64,000 nucleotides of DNA from Candolleomyces eurysporus (lineage: Eukaryota > Basidiomycota > Agaricomycetes > Agaricales > Psathyrellaceae), in assembly GCA_027579435.1 (NCBI GenBank), contig JANBPK010000706.1, positions 186,001 to 250,000 of the forward strand, given 5' to 3'. Below the pieces are notes generated by a model. That model was not told the DNA's origin. It saw only the letters and a list, made by a program, of their open reading frames with translations, and ran no database searches. Every line of letters begins with the position of its first letter. Position 1 is the first letter of the stretch. Below, in pieces: positions 45,077 through 57,174 of the stretch. The position numbers and the translations under genes are program-made.

Positions 45077-47012
45077 ATGGATTTTGGTACGTTTTCATAC
45101 AAAGCAGAGTCGATCCCCATAACTCACTGTTCGGACGGCGTCCACCTGGGCTTGTCTCTCAACAGGCCACGTTTACCCTGAACCTGGAGCGGGACCTGTG
45201 CGATCGGATAAGGAAGCTACCTTCTTTCTCAGACGTAGTTTGATTGAAGCGGAACAAAAGATCGAGTTATGGAAAGCGCAAGCAAACGAGGGTCATCAAG
45301 AGATCGTCCAGTGCAAGAGCAACGTCAGGGTTCTTCAAATTGAACTGGACGCCCTTAGAACAGAACTTAAATCCACCCAGGAGGAGCTGCTTCGAAAGAA
45401 AGATGCGTATGAAAGGCAGAGGGGACTTACCGAAGAACTCAGAGGGAACCAGAAAGGTGAGTTGAGGACCTCAGAATAGCCCCAGTCCACTCAACTAGTC
45501 GCACCGTAGCTGCTATCAAGGCAATCCGGGACTACTACATAGCCAAGCTAAATCAAGAGCTCCACGCCCGGAGAGGAGGAGGCATGCTCTCATGCATCGG
45601 ACCTATCGAAAATGAGCTCGAGAAAGCACATGCCAAGGTTGACGAGCTCACGAAGAAGGCCGAAGAGACAGAAAAAGCCAAGTACAAGTACCAGTATGCC
45701 TACCAGCAGGAATACATGAAACACCATAGAACCTACAACCAAGCTCAGGCGTTGGATATTGAGCTGAACGACGCAAAGAAGCAGATCCGCGTACAGGACG
45801 AAGAATTGAAGGCGGTGCGGAACGAACTGATCGCTGTGAAGCAGCAGCTCGGCGATGCTATCAACCTTTCGGAGGCTCGAGGGGATGAGCTCAAGGCTAC
45901 ACAGGCGGTTTTGACCAAGACTGACACGCTTTCCGTCACAGACGTCGCACAGAAGGTCAACGCCTTGAACGACGAGATCCTTCAGATGGCTGCTTTCTTA
46001 GGGAAGATGCTCGTTTACGAGGTTCTCGAACCCGACGCGGACAGGCAGGAGATTAGGCAGGAGGCAATCAAGTCCACATATCAGTGCGCGATGGATATCT
46101 TGGGAGAGACATTGGCCAATGCGTTGGCCATGCAGTCAGTGAGCGAGCCAAAGGAAGAGAGTAACCCGCTCTTGGTGCAAATCGTCATGCAAATTGCCGT
46201 GACGAACTGGTGTGCCTCTTATGCAAGCAGGTGGACTTCATACAAGAGTGTTGATGCCGAAATAACCGGTGAGGCAAAGGACGGCCAATCGAAGGAGTCT
46301 GGCAATAAACCCACTGTATCGGAGCAACTTGACCACGATAAGTTCATATCCAAAGTGTACGATAGCATTCGGCATCATGGTAAGTCGATACCGCTCCAAA
46401 ACACTCTTTGCACCACAGTACTAATGACTCACCAAACTGCAGAGGACCAAGCCGTCGCCGGTCGCTGGCGCTCACTTACGAGGGCGCATCTCCCATTCTC
46501 CACAAATGGATGGGACCACTCTTTGATGATGGCCATCCGCTCGGTAATGACCGTGGCTGGATGGGCTACTCGTTCAGATGACGAGATGACTCAGATCGAG
46601 AAACGCCTGGGTTCGATTTTCGAGCTCATCCTCGCCCTGCGCAAAGCAATGGGTGAGGACGTGACCTCCGCGGACCTTGAGATCTCCATCATAGCGCATG
46701 GCCAAACTTTCGACCCGTCATACATGGAGGACGCATATGCCGATGGGGGAATGGCGTCCAAGAGCGAGAAGAGCGTGCCCGAGCGGGTGATATGCACAAG
46801 TGGGTTGGGGTTGCGGAGGCTTGTGGGGAAGAAATCAGGCGAAGGGAAGAAGCAGGCGGAGTTTTTGTTGATGCCTCGGGTTGTGCTCGAGGAGACCGTC
46901 ATGGCATTAGTGCCACTCCCACCGACCAGGAAGAGCGTCTTCTATCCAGACGATGGGGGNTCAGAGACGGGCCGAGATCTTCTCAATGACTAGGTATGGT
47001 GTAAGGCGCTAG
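45077..47012 (+). CDS. EPGAG coiled-coil family member 12 (long form, 579 aa)
   Basis: Exons 45077-45086, 45166-45456, 45510-46379 and 46443-47012, all phase 1. It begins Met-Asp-Phe-Gly-His-Val-Tyr-Pro-Glu-Pro-Gly-Ala-Gly-Pro. Only one N-terminal coiled-coil exon is used. Exon 3 combines the Ala-Lys-Leu-Asn-Gln-Glu-Leu helix, the second coiled coil and the first half of the helical domain (Ser-Val-Thr-Asp-Val-Ala-Gln-Lys-Val-Asn, residue about 240). The final exon opens with Glu-Asp-Gln-Ala-Val-Ala-Gly-Arg-Trp-Arg-Ser. The N at 46960 follows a G run: dropping it gives 580 codons ending at 47012, while keeping it gives a stop at 46993; both are in frame, so the last 10-20 residues are uncertain. 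Confidence 0.85.
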
Positions 47013-47292
47013 TCGTGGCCTGTAGGCGTTGAGATAGAACCGGAGAGAATATTGGATTCGCTAAGAGTAAAATGATCGACGGCCTAGGCGACATGGGTAG
47101 GAAATTTGAGGCGTACAAATAGCTGTAAATACAAAGGGTAAATAAAGGATAAACAACAGAAATAATCCGTAGACTCGCAGAGCTACGCATCGATCCAGGA
47201 GGAAGAGGTCCAGGCGCCATACCCATGGGTTCTGCACGTTGCACTGGACCCTGACCCACTCAGTGTGACCATCGTCGGCTCAATGAGGGTAG

Positions 47293-47321
47293 TGGGCGCC
47301 TAAATGCCACATGTATATAAA
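47293..47321 (+). promoter_or_regulatory. Family-type promoter block of member 13
   Basis: TGGGCGCCTAAATGCCACATG followed immediately by TATATAAA, about 70 bp before the ATG at 47392. Confidence 0.65.
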
Positions 47322-47391
47322 CCGAACCGGGACCCTTCTGACGTCTCCTCCCTCGTCCACATTCGCCGCCTACGATTGGTGGTGATAGAAC

Positions 47392-49651
47392 ATGAATTCT
47401 GGTGTGTGAACCCCTTGACTCACGTACGCAGCTATGATCTAAATCCTCCTGAACGATGGAATGTTGTGCAGGTCATGATGCTGATCCAGGAGCTGGACTT
47501 ATTGAAGCTGAAGGATGGGATGGACTATCGGATAAGGCGATCATCGCTCTCAGACGGAGCCTGATGGAATCAGAACAGAAAGCCAACCTATGGAAAGAAC
47601 AAGCCGAAGAGACGCGCACGGAGTATATTCAATGCAAAAGTAACGCCAGGGTTCTTCAAATCGAACTGGACTCCACGCAGAAGAAACTCGCTCGATTTCA
47701 GGAGGAGTGTAAAAGGCAGGGACACCTGATCGAGGAGCTAAAGAAGGAAATCGGTGAGTTAAGGCCATTGTCATTCTATGGCGATACCAAAGGAGAGGAT
47801 CTGATGTGAACCCAGCGAGGAAGAGCTCGGAAAGGTTGACGGAGGATCCGTGGCACAAGTACAATGCCGAGGCCCTTGAAACGGAACTCAAATCCACGCA
47901 GGAGGAGTTGACTCAAATCAAGAAAGAATATTCAAAGCAGAGGCGGCTTGTTGACGAGCTGAGAAAGGGTAGAAGTGAGCTAAGACGACCAACGAGAGTA
48001 GAATTTTACTGACCGCTGCCCATATGGCATCTGCCTCGGCCATCGATTCTTCGGATTCAGAGGGTGAGGTTTGGATGTATAATTCCTACTGGTGCTTCGC
48101 TGACATCTATGTGCAAATGACAATGACTCCATATCGATCTAGAACAAATCGGAATGGCTCAGGAGCCCGAGAGTTCCGCCAAAAGACCTCCCGCATCAAA
48201 GGAAGAGCGTGAGTGGATGTTGATCTCTCCAATCCTTTCGCTCAATTGACTGAGTGCCGTCGCATTTCGCTACTGCAGAGGCGGCAAGCGCCAACCAAGC
48301 CAAAGAATGGCTCCTCCGAGACTACGCCATGGCCAAGCAACTGGACAAAGAACTCAACGCGCGGAAGGACAAATTTGGAGAGGACATACCAAGCAATTCC
48401 GATGGAGACCCTTCCGATCGTCGTCCCGACGTTCACTCAGCACCCACCAGCAACCTATTGACCGGGCCTGTCGAAAGTCAACTTGAGATGGCCAGGGCCG
48501 AGATCGCCACGCTAAAGAAGGAAGTCGAACGTGTCAAGTTGTCGGAGGTTAGAGGGAAGGAGCTCAAGGATGCGCAGATGTTTTTGGGCAAGGCTGATAC
48601 CCTATCTGTCACCGACGTCATCCAGAAGGTCGACGCTCTGAACGAGGAGATCTTCCAGATGGCTGCATTCCTTGCAGAGGTGCTCATTTACGAGGTTCTC
48701 CAGCCCGATGCGAATAGGCTGGAACACAGGCAGGCGGCGATCCAGTTGACGTATGAGAGTGCCAGGCATACTTTGGGGGATACGCTGGCCAATACGTTAG
48801 CCCATGAGTCGGTGAACGAGCCCAAGGAGGAGAGTAACCCACTCTTGGTGCAAATCGTCATGCAGATCGCTCTGACGAACTGGTGTGGCAATTTCGGGTG
48901 CAGATGGACTTCGTATCAAAGGATCGACAACGAGTCAGCAAATCAGGCGAAGGAAGGCCAGCCGAAAGAATCCGGCAGCAAATCCGGTATATCGAAACAG
49001 CTCGACCACGATAGGTTCATATCTGAGCTATATGATAGCATTCGTGATCATGGTAATTCAATCGCGCTCTGAGTCACTCTTTGCAACGCAGTATTAATCA
49101 TTCGCCAAATTGCAGAGGACCGAGCCGTCGCCGGTCGCTGGCGCTCAATTACGAAGGCTCATATCCCATTTTCTACAACTGGATGGGACCACTCTTTAAT
49201 GCTAGCCATCTGCTCCATCATGAACGTCGCTGGGTGGGCTACTCGTTCGGATGACGAGATGGCTCAGGTCGAGAAACGCCTCAGTTCCATCTTCAAACCC
49301 CTCCTCGACCTGCGCAAAGCAACAGGCGAAGACGTGACTTCCACGGACCTCGAGGTCTGCATCATCCAGCCTGGGCAAACTTTCGACCGAGCGTACATGG
49401 AAGACGCATATGCCGATGGCAGGAGCTCGACCAAGAGCAAGAAGAGCGCACCCGAGGCGGTGATTAGTACGAGTGGGTTTGGGCTGCAGAGGCTTGCGGT
49501 GAGGAGGCCGAAGGTGGGTGGGGTACAGAGGCAGCTGGAGATTTTGTCCATGCCTAAAGTCGTGCTTGAGAAGACAATCAAGGAGGCGTTGGAACCGCCC
49601 CCACTTGCCAAGAAGAAGAAGGCTACATCTGGACTTACTGGCCTCAGCTAA
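47392..49651 (+). CDS. EPGAG coiled-coil family member 13 (long form, 608 aa)
   Basis: Exons 47392-47401, 47472-47753, 47816-47974, 48143-48208, 48279-49052 and 49116-49651; 609 codons, all phase 1. It begins Met-Asn-Ser-Gly-His-Asp-Ala-Asp-Pro-Gly-Ala-Gly. There are two coiled-coil exons, a Pro/Ser linker exon, then the Asp-Tyr-Ala-Met-Ala-Lys-Gln-Leu-Asp-Lys helix and the helical domain from about residue 278. The micro-exon present in its paralog member 4 (Ser-rich, 24 nt) is visible near 48,040-48,062 as DNA (Ile-Asp-Ser-Ser-Asp-Ser-Glu), but it has no AG acceptor, so it is left out of this model; skipping it keeps the frame. Confidence 0.85.
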
Positions 49652-50082
49652 GAGGGGATCCTCTGAGGCGCAGGGTACTGTGTTCCAGGTCACGTTTATG
49701 TCCTCTTGTTTTGCCAATGGCACGGTGGATGGACATGCAAATACGTTGAATGCTGCCTGTCTGTAGTATTGTTGGAGTCTCGATCTCGTGTGTAATAATT
49801 AACCTTGCACATGTTGTTCACGATCATTGATTTCTGGCTTGCTCGTAGCTTCTTTCAGATTCCAATCTTACCCCAGGGATCAGATTGACTAAAAGCCGAT
49901 TCAGATGGCCGCGTTGGCGCTGTTCCGTTTGAGACCAATCATTTCGAACGCCTCCGAACAGTGTCCCCACTTGATAGATTTATGGCAATTCTGTAGAGAG
50001 AGAAAACCTCACTATCACTAAATTGAGGACCAATAGTCTCTACAAGACCTATTTATTCAAAAGAGAGGGCATCCGAGGTGAC
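49652..50082. other. Intergenic within the inverted duplication
   Basis: Paired with about 20,945-21,386 on the other arm. No gene is seen. Confidence 0.6.
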
Positions 50083-50412
50083 GGTCATGACGTGTGCGGA
50101 TTGGAGCTGCAGAGGCTTGTGGTGAAGAAGTTGAAGACAGATGGAATGCAAAGACAGGCAGAGATCTTGTCCATACCTGAAGTCGCGCTTGAAACAATAC
50201 AGGAGGCATTAGAGCCGTCCCGATCTGCCAAGATTAAGGCTCGTCTGGTGCATGAGCTGAAGCATTGGCATCGACGTCGATGTCGGGCTGAGAATGGCAC
50301 AATGCCTGGTTTTTACACATCATCTTCTCTTTTCTTCGGTTACTCCATGGGAGGAAACGTAGAAGTCTCGAATCCCGTCCGTACAGCCTTTGCTGCTTGG
50401 CCCTGTCACTGA
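50083..50412 (+). pseudogene. C-terminal fragment of a family gene (right-arm copy)
   Basis: Leu-Gln-Arg-Leu-Val-Val-Lys-Lys-Leu-Lys-Thr and Gln-Arg-Gln-Ala-Glu-Ile-Leu-Ser are the end of the helical domain. A shared odd tail (Leu-Lys-His-Trp-His-Arg-Arg-Arg) follows, also present in the left-arm copy at 20,678-20,935. Confidence 0.7.
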
Positions 50413-50567
50413 TTCCAGTTAGGGAATCGAGCGGAATTCCATCAAAGTTGGGTCCATCTCCTGTGGCGTTGCTTCGCCCATCGTGGACGCCAAGTGGACG
50501 CTTGCCAGTCAGAAGACATACTGAATCTCCCCTCATGACCGTTCAATAAAGCCAAAAAANGCAAATG

Positions 50568-50598
50568 AGCGTCTGATTACTTCGCAGAATATAAACGC
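50568..50598 (+). promoter_or_regulatory. Family-type promoter block of member 14
   Basis: GAGCGTCTGATTACTTCGC followed by AATATAAACG, about 80 bp before the ATG. The left-arm copy keeps the same block at about 20,518-20,553. The GGGCGC core has drifted. Confidence 0.45.
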
Positions 50599-50676
50599 GT
50601 TGTTCCTGGGTTCCCTTTGTCGACCCTGCTATCCGGGCATCTCAACAGGCAGCCTAATTTCAATATTGAAGCGAGC

Positions 50677-52753
50677 ATGACTTCTGGTATGTGTAGCTCA
50701 GTGCGGTCTCTGCGTTTACGGAGGAATAACTCGGTTCGAATTGTGGAATATTTTGCGTAGATTACATTGCCGAACCTGGCGCTGGGCCTTATATCCCATG
50801 GCAATCGCCCTCGAACGACACCACTTCATTAGAGAGAGACGAGGAAGTCGAAGGACCGGTTGGAAGTCACAACGCTGGAACCAAATCGGACAGCGCAGCC
50901 AAAGCTCGACTCAGATTGAGTCTGATGATGTCCCAACAGGAGACCAAGCTATGGAAAGAACAAGCCGAAAAGACTTTTACGGATTACATTAGCTTCAAGA
51001 GCAATGCCAAGGTTGTTCAAATAGAGCTAGAATACACTCAAGTGAAACTTGATCAAGCTCAAAATCAGCTCAAGCAGCAGGAGGAACTTGTTCGGAAACT
51101 CAGGGTAGAAATTGGTGAGTTGAGGCAACTATTGCTCCGTATAGAAATGATATTGATCTGATGGACGCAGAGAGCAAGGACAAGTTGTTGGAGCACACTG
51201 AGGCCCTTCGAAGCCAGGATGATCACCGACACCAGGCGAGGGCGAGGCTTGTGGAAGAGCTAAGGGCAGCAATCGGTGAGTTCGGGTGATCACTACTATC
51301 TTTCATTGGAGTCTGAAGTCAGACGGACACAGAACACAAGGAGAGGTTGCGGAAGGAAGAGGCCGAAGCGCTTCTTAAAAAATACACGCGGTGCAAGCGT
51401 GATTCCGGGAATCTTCAAAAAAANGCTCGAGTTCGCCCAGATGGAACTCAGTCGAGTTGAGGAAGCGTATGAGAAGCAAGGAAAAGATCTTAGTGCAGAA
51501 ATTGGTAAGTCAAACCAGCCGTCGCTTCCTCTGGCATCATTGAAATTGAATATTTTTCGATTTTATATTCGTTGTGCTTGTTAAACGAAGCTAAGCTATC
51601 ATTCGATCGGGACTCCGCGATTGCCAAGCAGCTCGACAAAGAGCTTAATACACCCCAGGCCGATACGAGTTCTTTCCCGGATGTGGTGCAAAGGGTCAAC
51701 GCTTTGAACGAAGAGATCTCCCGGGCAGCTTCATTCCTTTCCAAAGTTCTCGTTTACGAATTTCTGGAGTCGGATGCAGATAGAAAGACAGCAAAGGAGG
51801 CGATATACCAGGCGAGTTACATTTTGAACTCGGATGGGCTGGCAAACGCGTTGGCCGGGGAGTCTGTCAATCAGTCACTCAGAAGAGCGGAGGGCACGAT
51901 TAACCCACTCTTGGTGCAGATCGTCATGCAGATCGCCCTGACGACTTGGTGTCATCATTTTGGATGCAAATGGACATCACGTCGGAGGACTGAATACGAC
52001 TCCGATGGGAGTGGTAGAGAAGCAAATAGGAGTAACGCATGGGATTTCTGGCGTCAGGAAGACAATGACCGGTTTATAACAGAACTATATGAAATTATTT
52101 GTGGTCACGGTATGTTGGAAACTTGCATAACGATACACGGGAATGTCAGCGTTACTAACCAATCTCTTTCAGAGAACCAAGCTGTGGCAGGCCACTGGCG
52201 CTCCATAGCCCAAGCCCATCTCCCTTTCTCTACGAACGACTGGGAGGACTCTCTGATGAGCTCCATTTTCTCGGTCATGAAGGCTGCTGGGTGGGCAATA
52301 CCCCCAGGCGAAGATGTGGATCATCTCCCAAAGCGCCTGGCTCTTATTTTCAAGCTCCTGATTGAATTGCGCAATGCGATGGGTAAGGGAGTGATTTCCG
52401 CTGACCTTGAGGTTGTCGGGATTAATGCAGAAGAAAGATTTAATCCGTCGTCCATGGAGAATGCATATTCTAGAAGGACTCGGGTTCTGTTCGTTGACGT
52501 TGACAGCAACGGTAACACGACAGAGTTGGTCACGGGTACTGTTGGACTTGGATTGCTGAGCACTATTACAACAGGGTCGGAGATGGGTGGGATGCGGAGG
52601 CGTCGCAAACTTTTGCTGAAGCCGAAAGTCGTTCTTGAGAGGTCAATTCAGGAATTATTGGAACCTCGGCGACCCGCTAGGACTGACCTTACAGCTAGAA
52701 TACTGCGATCGCCCAGTGTGTATCGCAGCGAGTTATCACTACGGGATCCTTAG
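50677..52753 (+). CDS. EPGAG coiled-coil family member 14 (long form, 579 aa)
   Basis: Exons 50677-50686, 50761-51114, 51171-51275, 51333-51504, 51591-52109 and 52173-52753, all phase 1. Deleting the N at 51424 (after seven As) gives 580 codons. It begins Met-Thr-Ser-Asp-Tyr-Ile-Ala-Glu-Pro-Gly-Ala-Gly-Pro. Exons 2-4 are three successive coiled-coil modules, each ending in an acidic Glu-Ile-Gly-type turn at the splice site. The Ala-Lys-Gln-Leu-Asp-Lys-Glu-Leu helix then joins almost directly to the helical domain (residue about 237), so the second long coiled coil is missing. The last exon opens Glu-Asn-Gln-Ala-Val-Ala-Gly-His-Trp-Arg-Ser. Its closest relative is member 16. Confidence 0.87.
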
Positions 52754-53248
52754 TGTTACTACCAGTACTAAGTATGATGAGTATGCTGCTGCACTACCGA
52801 GTTTATAGCAATCTCGCTTCGATAAGATAACGATCACTACTATCTCTCTGTACCTCTAGTCCCCGAAATTACACTGGACGGTCTTTCTCCGAATATTTAA
52901 CATCACGAAGAGAATATTCTGGAGAATTTGACACCATCCCAGCAAGCATTCCTCTGCCCATCTACTTGTTTGAATAGCCCATATAAGTCGAACTAGACTC
53001 AGGAAGTGCAACGGGCGCTTAACTTGTGAGATCTGATCTGAACTCGGACGGCTAAGCCCGCGAAGCTGCGCCACAGTCCATGGTTGCCTCGAGGCGAAGG
53101 GTTCAGCGTCTTACCAGCGGTTCTCATATCGTGCTATTCATAGTCGCCCTTATGAGTTGGAATTATCGTCCACTGGGGTTCTCAGCTCCCACAGCAACGG
53201 GCAAGTCCATTCTTCAACTCGTACCACGATCCTTCTGACTCTCTTGCT
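52754..53248. other. Intergenic before member 15
   Basis: A GGGCGCTTAACTTGTGA box lies at about 53,013 without a clear TATA. A similar box (GGGCGCTTAG..AGCTTGTGA) recurs at about 57,430. I find no EPGAG-coding exon here. Confidence 0.45.
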
Positions 53249-54866
53249 ATGATGTTGTACAAAGGTCTGGGCAAAGACCCATCGAACTGGAGAGCACGCC
53301 CTTCCAAAGACACGACCAGGGGAAATTCCACTAGTTTTCCAACTCAAACACAACTAGAGGCCACCATTTTTCAACTTCGACGAGATCTACGGGAGTCCGA
53401 GTTAAGGGAGAAGGTCTACCAGCAAGAAGCCGAGGAGATACGTCTCCGGTTGGCCAAGTCGATGGCAGAGGCCAGGACCCTCAAGAAGGAGCTAGAATTG
53501 AGTAGGGACTCGAAGTCGCAAGAAGTCAAAGAAACGGCTCGCTGCTGGCGCTGTACGAGACCGATCTTAGGGTTAACCTCGAAGCGAGAACTGAAGGAAG
53601 TCGAGTTGAGTACGCCGTTACTCCAAGGCTTGTCATCTGAACTGGAGGGGGAGCTGAGGGATATGCAGCAAGAGTTGAGGGATGCGAGGCGGCAGTTGAG
53701 AGATGCAAAGCAACAGTTGGGTGATGCTGTTAACCGGGTGGACTCGATGAGGGAGAAGGAAGTTGATGCTTCAAGCATGTTTCTGGATCGGGGCAGGATG
53801 AGGCTCCCTGAGGCGGATATCGTGCAGACGGTCAAGGCTGTAAACGAGAGCATCTTTGAGATGGCTCGACATCTTACGGGGATAATTGTCTGTGACCCTC
53901 TCCACTTGGAGGCCACGAAGAAGGAGGAAGTCTTTCGAGGGACCGACTTTACGGCGGCGTATCAGCGAGCCAGTATATTGGGGGAGGATCTGGTCGATGG
54001 GCTGGTCTACAAATGGATACACAGGCGCGAACGTGAAGTGATCAACCCATGGCTCGTCCGGACGGTGATGCAATTCGCTCTGGCCCATTGGTGCGTAGAC
54101 CTCTGGAGCATGGATTGGCAGAGAGCAACGAGGGAGTCCAACGGAGAGGCTGAGAGCCAGGACTCAGAAGATCAGCACACGGCTCTCTCCAACCCAATAG
54201 ATGGCACGCCGAGGCAGAGGGATCATCACAGTTTCATAGCCGACCTCTACGAGACCATTTGCATTCACGGTACGCAAAATCTCTCTCATCTTTTCTACTT
54301 GACTACAGCACATCAAGTTCTGACCAGGAGCCATAGAAAATCAGACTGTCGCAGATCGTTGGCGCTCGCTCGCTAGCACTTACCTTCCATTGTCAACTCA
54401 AGGATGGGGCTACTCCTTAATGAGCCTCATCGCCGCTGTCATGATGATAGCCGGGTGGGATGGGCGCTCAAATGATTTTTTCGACCAAATCAAAGAGCGT
54501 CTCGGTTCAATCTTTGAACCCCTGCTCAGGCTATACAAGGCAATCGGTGAAGTGAGGTCTGCCGATCTTGCTTTGATCATCGTAAGTCCCGGCAAGCCCT
54601 TCGATCCGACGTTCATGGAGGATGTATATGACTATCGTGCGGATATGGTAAAACCCCAATATAGCACGGCAGAAAGGGTTGCAGGTATGAGTGGACTGGG
54701 ACTGCGGAGGGTCAAACCGGGGGAGTCGAAAGTTGGCGGGGTACCGAGAAGCTGGGATGTTTTGTTGAAGCCGAAAATATTTCTTGAGCGGTCGCTCTTG
54801 ATTGAACTCGAGCCTCGAAAGCTGAGTATGGGGGGAAACAAGGTCGATACATCTAGAGACGTTTGA
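53249..54866 (+). CDS. EPGAG coiled-coil family member 15 (long form, signature lost, 516 aa)
   Basis: Exons 53249-54269 and 54337-54866, phase 1; 517 codons. The N-terminus lacks the Glu-Pro-Gly motif and the 10-nt exon; the ATG at 53249 is the first in frame, and an upstream exon cannot be excluded. Residues about 30-175 are coiled coil (Leu-Arg-Arg-Asp-Leu-Arg-Glu-Ser-Glu), with a long series of Leu-Arg-Asp-Ala repeats at about 130-165. The helical domain begins near residue 189. The last exon starts Glu-Asn-Gln-Thr-Val-Ala-Asp-Arg-Trp-Arg-Ser. It groups with members 1 and 2 by its coiled coil and is the most diverged long member. Confidence 0.82.
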
Positions 54867-56316
54867 ACTGTTTAGGGTCTGTTTACAGCGAGCTACACAT
54901 TGTTACAGAGCACAGCGTTGAATGAAAAATAATACGAACCACCAGCGCACCTTCTGAGCAATGACCGTAAAGAAAAGCGTCGTGGTTTTCTAGTTCATCC
55001 TTCTTCATACGGACCTACTAGAATCTGATGAATGCGATTCATTTCCAGGTATTTTTCGGTTAGGGAAATCCTTAACCAACTTTAACGATAACCATTTCGT
55101 GATGGCATCCAAACTTTTACTTGAACGAGACAAGCAAGTGGTTTATTGAACCTCTATACGCGTTGGACCTATGGCAGCGCCTAACAAAACCAAACAATGC
55201 GGTCGAGACATAGATGAACGCAGGACCACGACTAACGTGCAACTTCAATATTTGAAAAGAAAAGTCGGGTAACAGGACAGCGGAGGATCGTCATGGTCGC
55301 CCCAGAAGTGAAAACCATTCTCCATGTTGACCGAGTGTGCCAAGCCAAAAAAAACATCCAGATCACACAAAGGTACGTCACCCCTTTTGCTCTATAAGGT
55401 TGTGCTCGAAATGACGGTCCAACCTCTTGTGGAATGGTCTTGCACTCAAGTCAGTGTTGTATTTGATTGTTACTAAAGGCCTGCTGTTCGTCAAACTACG
55501 GCAAAAGGTGTCCTTAATTTACTCGGGCATAAGCGGCATAAGACTAGTGTTGCAGGTGAGACTCATTGATTATAAAAGGCATATCATGCCATATCATCGG
55601 TGATTGGCATGGTGCAATATTAATCTTCACAACCCGATCCGCAGACTATAAAACTTTTAGCTAGACTCGGTCGTTATCCACCGGAATCAGAAACATGGCT
55701 ACATCAGCGCTCACTCAGCGTTCATCGTGAAAAAGTATGGGCCCAGACTGCCAGACACACGTGCTGAATCCAGGATGTACGCAGCTAGTAGTGTGTGTGG
55801 CATTCCATCGCTGAGGTTTCGACAGATGAAACGAGTCCAGAGTGTGAGGCATTGTTATGGCTTGTTGGGATCACAGGCCATCGGTTGAGTTTATAGTCGT
55901 GATCAAACGTATCCTGACGGTTCCTGATCCCGCTCACCATCATCGTTCTTCCGAGTCTTTCGCGAGTCGTTTTACGTTGAACGCTTTGAATTTCATGCCG
56001 TATTTTTGCGGGGAAGAATCTGCATATTGTAGAGGTGAACATTTTGCGTCGAAGCCACCTAGAATTCTAGAAGTCTGACTCTGTCTCACTGTCATCTAGT
56101 TCACATAATGGATGCCTTTTCTTCGCTTTTTTCACGAACGTGGCTGACCCTTGGTCATACTGAAACGAAACACAACTGTCCCATCTCTCCTATTTAAACG
56201 ACCAGACAGAGACGAGGAATCCCCAATTTCTCCTAACCATCTCATTGCAAACTCACTGTCGTTCTCCATTACCCCTCGTGCAACACAATCACTCGAAATT
56301 TCTTACATCACTCACG
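54867..56316. other. Intergenic, no gene recognised
   Basis: A gene-poor stretch of 1.45 kb, AT-richer than its surroundings. Frames on either strand are under 90 codons and without resemblance to the family or to known domains. No repeat or tRNA-like structure was noticed. Confidence 0.5.
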
Positions 56317-57174
56317 ATGGACCTTGTCTTCCTCTGCGACAACCTCATCCAAACTCCCGTCACCTCCTTAACTGGTCTCATCTACTACGACATCGTGACC
56401 GACCGCCAACCAGGGGTTATTGGCTGTGTCACCCACATCAAGCCCAAGAAGCAAGGACCCCTGCCTATACGCCAACGTCTGAGCAATAAGGCTTTCGGCC
56501 TCCTTCCCAAAGCGCTAGAGAAGTCCGTTGCGGATATTAGGTGGAATGGAGTGACGCACCCTGTTACGCTTCATAGCAAGTTCACGGAGCATTTGGATCC
56601 CGGGAACGGGGTTGAGAAGAAGTATTTTTTAAAGAGGAAGAATCGGTTCAGCCTGTACGTCTCCTTCATACCCGTTTTCCGATGTCATACTAGGACCCTT
56701 GCTGACCAACGGTTGAAGGTCAAAGAATCCTGTCCGGTTCGTCGACATCAACGGTGTCACGTACCGTTGGCAGGTCCATGGAGGCGAGTTTGCTCGCTGC
56801 GTTGTACGTCGTCTCTACTTCTCTTCTTNCCCCCCTCTCTAACTTGTCGTCCCCAGCTTACTGAAGCGGAAACGGGCTCTCTCGTGGCCTGCACCCGCAA
56901 AAAGGTCATAACCGAAGACTTCAGCCTCTTCAAAGATCAGAGGAAGCATATCCTCCACATCACCAAAGACTGCACCCTCGACATCGGGTTGATTCTCATG
57001 ATGTTCCTGTGCGTCGATCACCCTAGACTGCTCAAGCAATATGGTCCGCACTCTTGGAGACCTAAGCATGATTACGAGAAGGAGAATGGGCGTGAGTGGG
57101 AGGAGCAAACCAAGGAGAGGTTACTCAAGGAGTATTTGCCGATTGGGAAGAAGGCCGGAGCGCCTACGAGGTGA
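56317..57174 (+). CDS. Uncharacterised basidiomycete-type protein (246 aa)
   Basis: Exons 56317-56654, 56719-56803 and 56857-57174; 247 codons. The ATG at 56317 is the first in this frame. The content is beta-rich: Val-Thr-Tyr-Arg-Trp-Gln-Val-His-Gly, Leu-Val-Ala-Cys-Thr-Arg-Lys, then a hydrophobic segment (Asp-Ile-Gly-Leu-Ile-Leu-Met-Met-Phe). This order of a Tyr-Arg-Trp strand, a further strand pair and a late hydrophobic helix is like the small DUF6593-type proteins common in Agaricomycetes, but I cannot confirm the assignment. Unrelated to the coiled-coil family. The N at 56829 is intronic. Confidence 0.7.
   Translation: MDLVFLCDNLIQTPVTSLTGLIYYDIVTDRQPGVIGCVTHIKPKKQGPLPIRQRLSNKAFGLLPKALEKSVADIRWNGVTHPVTLHSKFTEHLDPGNGVEKKYFLKRKNRFSLYVSFIPVFRCHTRTLADQRLKVKESCPVRRHQRCHVPLAGPWRRVCSLRCTSSLLLFXPPSLTCRPQLTEAETGSLVACTRKKVITEDFSLFKDQRKHILHITKDCTLDIGLILMMFLCVDHPRLLKQYGPHSWRPKHDYEKENGREWEEQTKERLLKEYLPIGKKAGAPTR

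Larger units (their letters stand above)
47240..51180 (+). repeat. Inverted segmental duplication, right arm
   Basis: Partner of 19,960-23,820. It contains member 13, its 3' region, the C-terminal fragment and the start of member 14. Member 14 is intact here, whereas its counterpart on the left arm is broken. Confidence 0.8.
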
